NCBI GenBank assembly: GCA_031288745.1
Contig: JAITQT010000302.1
Span: 1-17,849, forward strand
Direction of reading: 5' to 3'
Length of the DNA: 17,849 nucleotides
Source: Deltaproteobacteria bacterium
Lineage (GTDB): Bacteria > Desulfobacterota > Desulfarculia > Adiutricales > Adiutricaceae
Of this stretch, positions 15,713 to 17,849 are shown piece after piece. Under the pieces are notes generated by a model that had not been told where the DNA came from, made no database searches, and worked only from the letters and a program-made list of their open reading frames with translations. The position numbers and the translations under genes are program-made. Every line of letters starts with the position of its first letter. The stretch's first letter is position 1.

Positions 15713-15799
15713 GTGTCTATTCACAAATGTGAACGTTTAAGGGCCCGTTCACAAGACAGAACGTTGCGGTGCCAAGCCTATTGGTTAGTGAACGGTTAC
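15713..15799 (+). mobile_element. Non-autonomous MITE-like element, copy B (87 bp, internally deleted)
   Basis: This copy has the same ends as copy A (GTGTC-TATTCAC and GTGAACGGTTAC). The middle ~200 bp is missing, with the join just after GCCAAGCCTATTG. It has its own perfect 8-bp flanking duplication, CTTTTAGT (15705-15712 and 15800-15807), different from that of copy A. It was therefore an independent insertion, either in its present short form or deleted afterwards. It keeps the extra left-end hairpin TGTGAACG/CGTTCACA (15728-15735 and 15746-15753), which relates it to copy A rather than copy C. It lies just downstream of the last vgrG. Confidence 0.85.
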
Positions 15800-15807
15800 C
15801 TTTTAGT
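15800..15807. repeat. Right target-site duplication of element B
   Basis: Exact CTTTTAGT copy of 15705-15712, directly after the GGTTAC terminus. Confidence 0.8.
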
Positions 15808-15867
15808 TAAGGCCCCAGAGCGTAAGTATAACTGTTTCTGGTTGGTAACTATTAAGGGAGGCAATTT

Positions 15868-16239
15868 TTGACTCAAACATCGAACTCATTGTTTTTATGC
15901 CTAAGCGAGCTGGCCACTAGCTCTTTGGGAAGCCTAGCTTAAAATATTTAGAGCTAGCCAAAAATGTCTTAAGCTAAAAGGGCCTTTAAGAGCATCGTTG
16001 ATTTTGTAGGTTCCTTTAATAGATTTTTAAAATGCCACGGGGAGGCCAACCTTTAGCCCATATTAGGCTTTTTTTCAGTCGAACGGGAATTGGAAAACAA
16101 GGTCATCTTGAAGAGGCTTTGTATACAGCTTGGCGGCCTTGAATATTTTATCTCTTTAACAGTACAACAAAATAATTTTTTTGACAAAGTTATGGCCATC
16201 TGCTGGCAGTTATATTTTCACCCTGTCTCGGCCTGTTCA
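15868..16239 (+). pseudogene. Possible decayed gene of unknown identity
   Basis: A good ribosome binding site, GGGAGG (15856-15861), lies 6 nt before TTG 15868, which opens a 24-codon frame (MTQTSNSLFLCLSELATSSL...). That frame stops, but protein-like sequence continues in other frames: KPSLKYLELAKNVLS, then AFKSIVDFVGSFNRFLK. After a single TAG, a frame stays open to 16239 (containing ENKVILKRLCIQLGGLEYF). Frameshifts and a stop are consistent with a decayed gene. I recognise no family, and chance open frames could explain the pattern. The rest of 15808-16265 shows nothing else I can support. Confidence 0.3.
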
Positions 16240-16265
16240 AAAGAATGATGTGACGACCGACTTCA

Positions 16266-16607
16266 TCCGATAGTATCCCTGAGATTTTTTGTTGATAAAA
16301 CTTCAACATCTGTTTTTCATACCAGAGCGTCTTTCATAAACGCTTGCATGGGTCGAGTTTCCTTTATTTCTCCATATCCTTCGACCATATTTTCGATATT
16401 TTTTCTCTTCAGATCGCTCATCAATCCTTTAATATACATTAAGGCGGGTTTTATCTGAGGAGTATTGGCAAAACACGGCCGGAATTCATCAATAAACTCA
16501 TCTAACTTATAGCCCATCTTGGCGAGAACTTCTTCATTTATTCCTGCCTCCTCTAAAAGCTTAGGACTCCAGTCTGGAATTTGTAACATCATTTTAACAT
16601 CTTCCAT
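16266..16607 (-). pseudogene. IS701-like DDE transposase remnant, N-terminal part only
   Basis: On the minus strand a frame from ATG at 16607 encodes 96 residues. The segment LMYIKGLMSDLKRKNIENM followed by MQAFMKDALV closely follows the N-terminal pattern of IS701-family transposases (YxxGLLxxxxRKNxxxxAE...MQxxLxxAxW). At the position where the family has a conserved Trp, the frame has TGA (16317-16319). Reading on in the same frame gives KTDVEVLSTKNLRDTIG, matching the family's D-x-V-x-x-x-L-R region, before a second TGA at 16263-16265. The catalytic DDE part is absent. The gene is inactivated by a probable TGG-to-TGA change and truncated to about a quarter of full length. No inverted repeats of the original IS were found. 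Confidence 0.65.
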
Positions 16608-16854
16608 TTGAGAGGTTCCAATTGAGTCTTGTTGACAATAACCGTAGTGAGCGGCCCTAATTCCTCAACACTCCCAAAGATTGGCGATTCTAAAAGTTGC
16701 ATACAACTAACTGTTTTTATAAGAGAAAACTGACGCAAATTGAACGCGTATCCCGCTTTCGAGACTATAGCAAACAAAATTTAAAAAGTCCAGCAAAAAG
16801 ATTTACGTTAATCTGTTAAATAACAAAAATAACTTTCTTCGCTTACCTAAATTA
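16608..16854. other. AT-rich non-coding stretch upstream of the transposase remnant
   Basis: This stretch lies between the minus-strand transposase remnant and element copy C. A 62-codon minus-strand frame at 16589-16777 has no recognisable features and is probably spurious. A TATAGT-like -10 on the minus strand (plus 16764-16769 ACTATA) might be the old transposase promoter, but no matching -35 is clear. Nothing else is supported. Confidence 0.3.
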
Positions 16855-17111
16855 GTAACCGTTCACCAAGTCTTTTTTCCCCACGTTGCGGCTGGTAGCG
16901 ACTTTCGAGTTGTAATTAAGTGTTAGCATACCCTTAAGAGCTTGACATTAGTCCTTTTGAAGTTTCTACTTAGCTCTCTGCTCCAACCATATATTTTAAC
17001 TTTGATTAATGTTAAAATTACTAAGCTCTTATAGTGGGCTACATTGTTGCTGGATGTGTCGTCCCTTTCAATAGGCTTGGCACCGCAACGTTCTCATTTG
17101 TGAACAGACAC
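16855..17111 (-). mobile_element. Non-autonomous MITE-like element, copy C (257 bp, inverted)
   Basis: The reverse complement of this interval starts GTGTCTGTTCAC and ends GTGAACGGTTAC and aligns with copy A along its full length. It lacks the ~28-bp extra left-end segment found in copies A and B, so it probably keeps the simpler, ancestral left end. The flanks do not match: CTAAATTA (16847-16854) on one side and GAGAAACA (17112-17119) on the other. No target duplication remains. One flank has therefore been replaced by deletion or recombination, or has decayed. Copies A and C form a large inverted pair around the whole T6SS segment. Confidence 0.82.
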
Positions 17112-17223
17112 GAGAAACATCGCTAGCCTCCTTAAAACGCTTAAAGGCTTGATTACCACCTCCTTTAACAATGGCCGTCGGCTCTAGAGAGGCAGCGGCT
17201 ACGAGTGTACTTATCGCATCTTT
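17068..17223 (-). pseudogene. Possible gene fragment running into element copy C
   Basis: A minus-strand frame without a start codon is open for 52 codons from 17223 and stops at 17068-17070 inside the element. The part outside the element reads like protein (STLVAAASLEPTAIVKGG, then QAFKRFKEASDVS). It enters the element in the same phase in which tssH enters copy A. It could be the 3' end of a gene truncated on its 5' side. No family is recognised, and it may be a chance frame. Confidence 0.25.
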
Positions 17224-17290
17224 TTAAACTAAAGAGAAGGACGTCATTTGTCTCCAAGCTAAACCCAGGGGGCTTGTGGCTAGAAAGAAG

Positions 17291-17849
17291 ATGAAAATCA
17301 TCAGCCGCTCGCCCCTATGGCTTACGAGTCAAAACTATAGACACGGCCAAATCGATCAGATCTGCCTAACCGCCTTTTTAGGCTTTTCCCTTTCCACCCC
17401 AGGGGCCTTATTAGAGCTTGAGAAAACCTTTAAGGCGGCTATGGAATCTTTGGCCCCATTCTCCGCTCTTGGTTTAACCCTTGACTCGGGCCTAGTTAAG
17501 GCTAAGGGTGAATTTTTAGCCGCAGCTACTGCGTACGCCCCTAACGGTCAACAATCCCCCTCTCTCTCGGTAAGTTTTACCGTAGGCCCAATCAAGAGAG
17601 ATTTTCTAGTCATGGGGCCAAGCTTTAAAAGCTCAACCACAGGAGGGGCCCCTTTAAATTTTGTTAGCCAATCTCTAGATTGGACTAAATGCGCCTTTGA
17701 TAGCTTAATTAACCCTTACGGCATTGACGGGCAAACTAAGAAAAACGAAAGCGGAAAAATTTTTCAAAGCCCTCTGGTCTACGAGTTAGAAAAAAATCTT
17801 AGAGGCCAGCCGCTTAAGCCATTTCTAAAACCAGCTTCTCCGCTGCCTC
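17291..17849 (+). CDS. DUF2169 T6SS adaptor/chaperone, N-terminal part (runs off the window)
   Basis: The frame from ATG 17291 is open to the window end (186 residues). The core pattern KAKGEFLAAATAYAPNGQ, then LSVSFTVGPIKRDFLVMGPS, matches the DUF2169 signature (KxxGExLVxGxAxAPxG...VxxxVGPxxKxLxVxGxR). It is followed by the F-x(5)-LDW-x(3)-AF and NPYGID segments. In Agrobacterium a DUF2169 protein is needed to stabilise an effector and load it on its VgrG, so a chaperone/adaptor role for VgrG- or DUF4150-borne cargo is the established expectation. ATG 17291 gives a family-like N-terminus; an in-frame GTG at 17276 behind a GGGGG tract is the alternative. It probably belongs to the same functional set as the pentapeptide, DUF3540 and DUF4150 genes but is separated from them by about 12 kb of vgrG and element sequence. 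Confidence 0.8.
   Translation, partial: MKIISRSPLWLTSQNYRHGQIDQICLTAFLGFSLSTPGALLELEKTFKAAMESLAPFSALGLTLDSGLVKAKGEFLAAATAYAPNGQQSPSLSVSFTVGPIKRDFLVMGPSFKSSTTGGAPLNFVSQSLDWTKCAFDSLINPYGIDGQTKKNESGKIFQSPLVYELEKNLRGQPLKPFLKPASPLP

Noticed and set aside
16032..16142. Short frame with an IS5-like look (PRGGQPLAHIRLFF ... HLEEALY)
   Set aside because: The resemblance rests on a few residues in a 36-codon frame. A competing frame is open over the same bases, and no ends or further transposase parts are present.

Overview
The window is a Gram-negative type VI secretion (T6SS) locus of about 15.7 kb followed by a decayed, insertion-rich stretch. All confident genes are on the + strand. Base composition is intermediate, leucine is often TTA/CTA, and TTG is used as a start by tssA, tssC and the second vgrG. 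The gene set places it in a proteobacterium-like diderm, possibly one of the former Deltaproteobacteria. There is no rRNA or housekeeping marker, so I do not claim a genus.

Layout: (1) 1-285, 3' end of the sheath-recycling AAA+ ATPase tssH/clpV. (2) 266-549, a short mobile element inserted in the tssH stop codon, followed by a non-coding leader. (3) 720-5868: tssA (baseplate/sheath assembly), a pentapeptide-repeat protein, a DUF3540 protein, a DUF4150 PAAR-like tip protein and tssC (large sheath subunit). A terminator-like hairpin overlaps the end of the pentapeptide gene, and the DUF4150 gene and tssC overlap by 4 nt. (4) 5974-15702: three tandem vgrG paralogues of 1067-1088 residues with 17-22 nt gaps. 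Each has the usual VgrG spike core plus a shared C-terminal extension of roughly 550 residues that includes hydrophobic helical blocks. (5) 15713-17290: an 87-bp internally deleted copy of the element, degraded sequence, a minus-strand IS701-like transposase remnant with a stop at a conserved Trp, and an inverted third copy of the element beside a possible gene fragment. (6) 17291-end: the 5' part of a DUF2169 gene (T6SS cargo adaptor/chaperone family).

How the genes fit together: TssA and TssC help build the contractile tail and TssH recycles it. The VgrG trimers with the DUF4150 tip form the spike. DUF3540, pentapeptide and DUF2169 proteins are accessories that recur beside VgrG/PAAR-like genes and are thought to load or carry effectors. 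No separate effector or immunity gene is recognisable, so the VgrG C-terminal extensions are the main candidates for cargo.

The two strongest unexplained observations are: (a) a non-autonomous transposable element in three copies, two bounded by perfect 8-bp target duplications, one of which reconstructs to an intact ancestral tssH stop codon; and (b) the conserved hydrophobic-helix extension in all three VgrGs.
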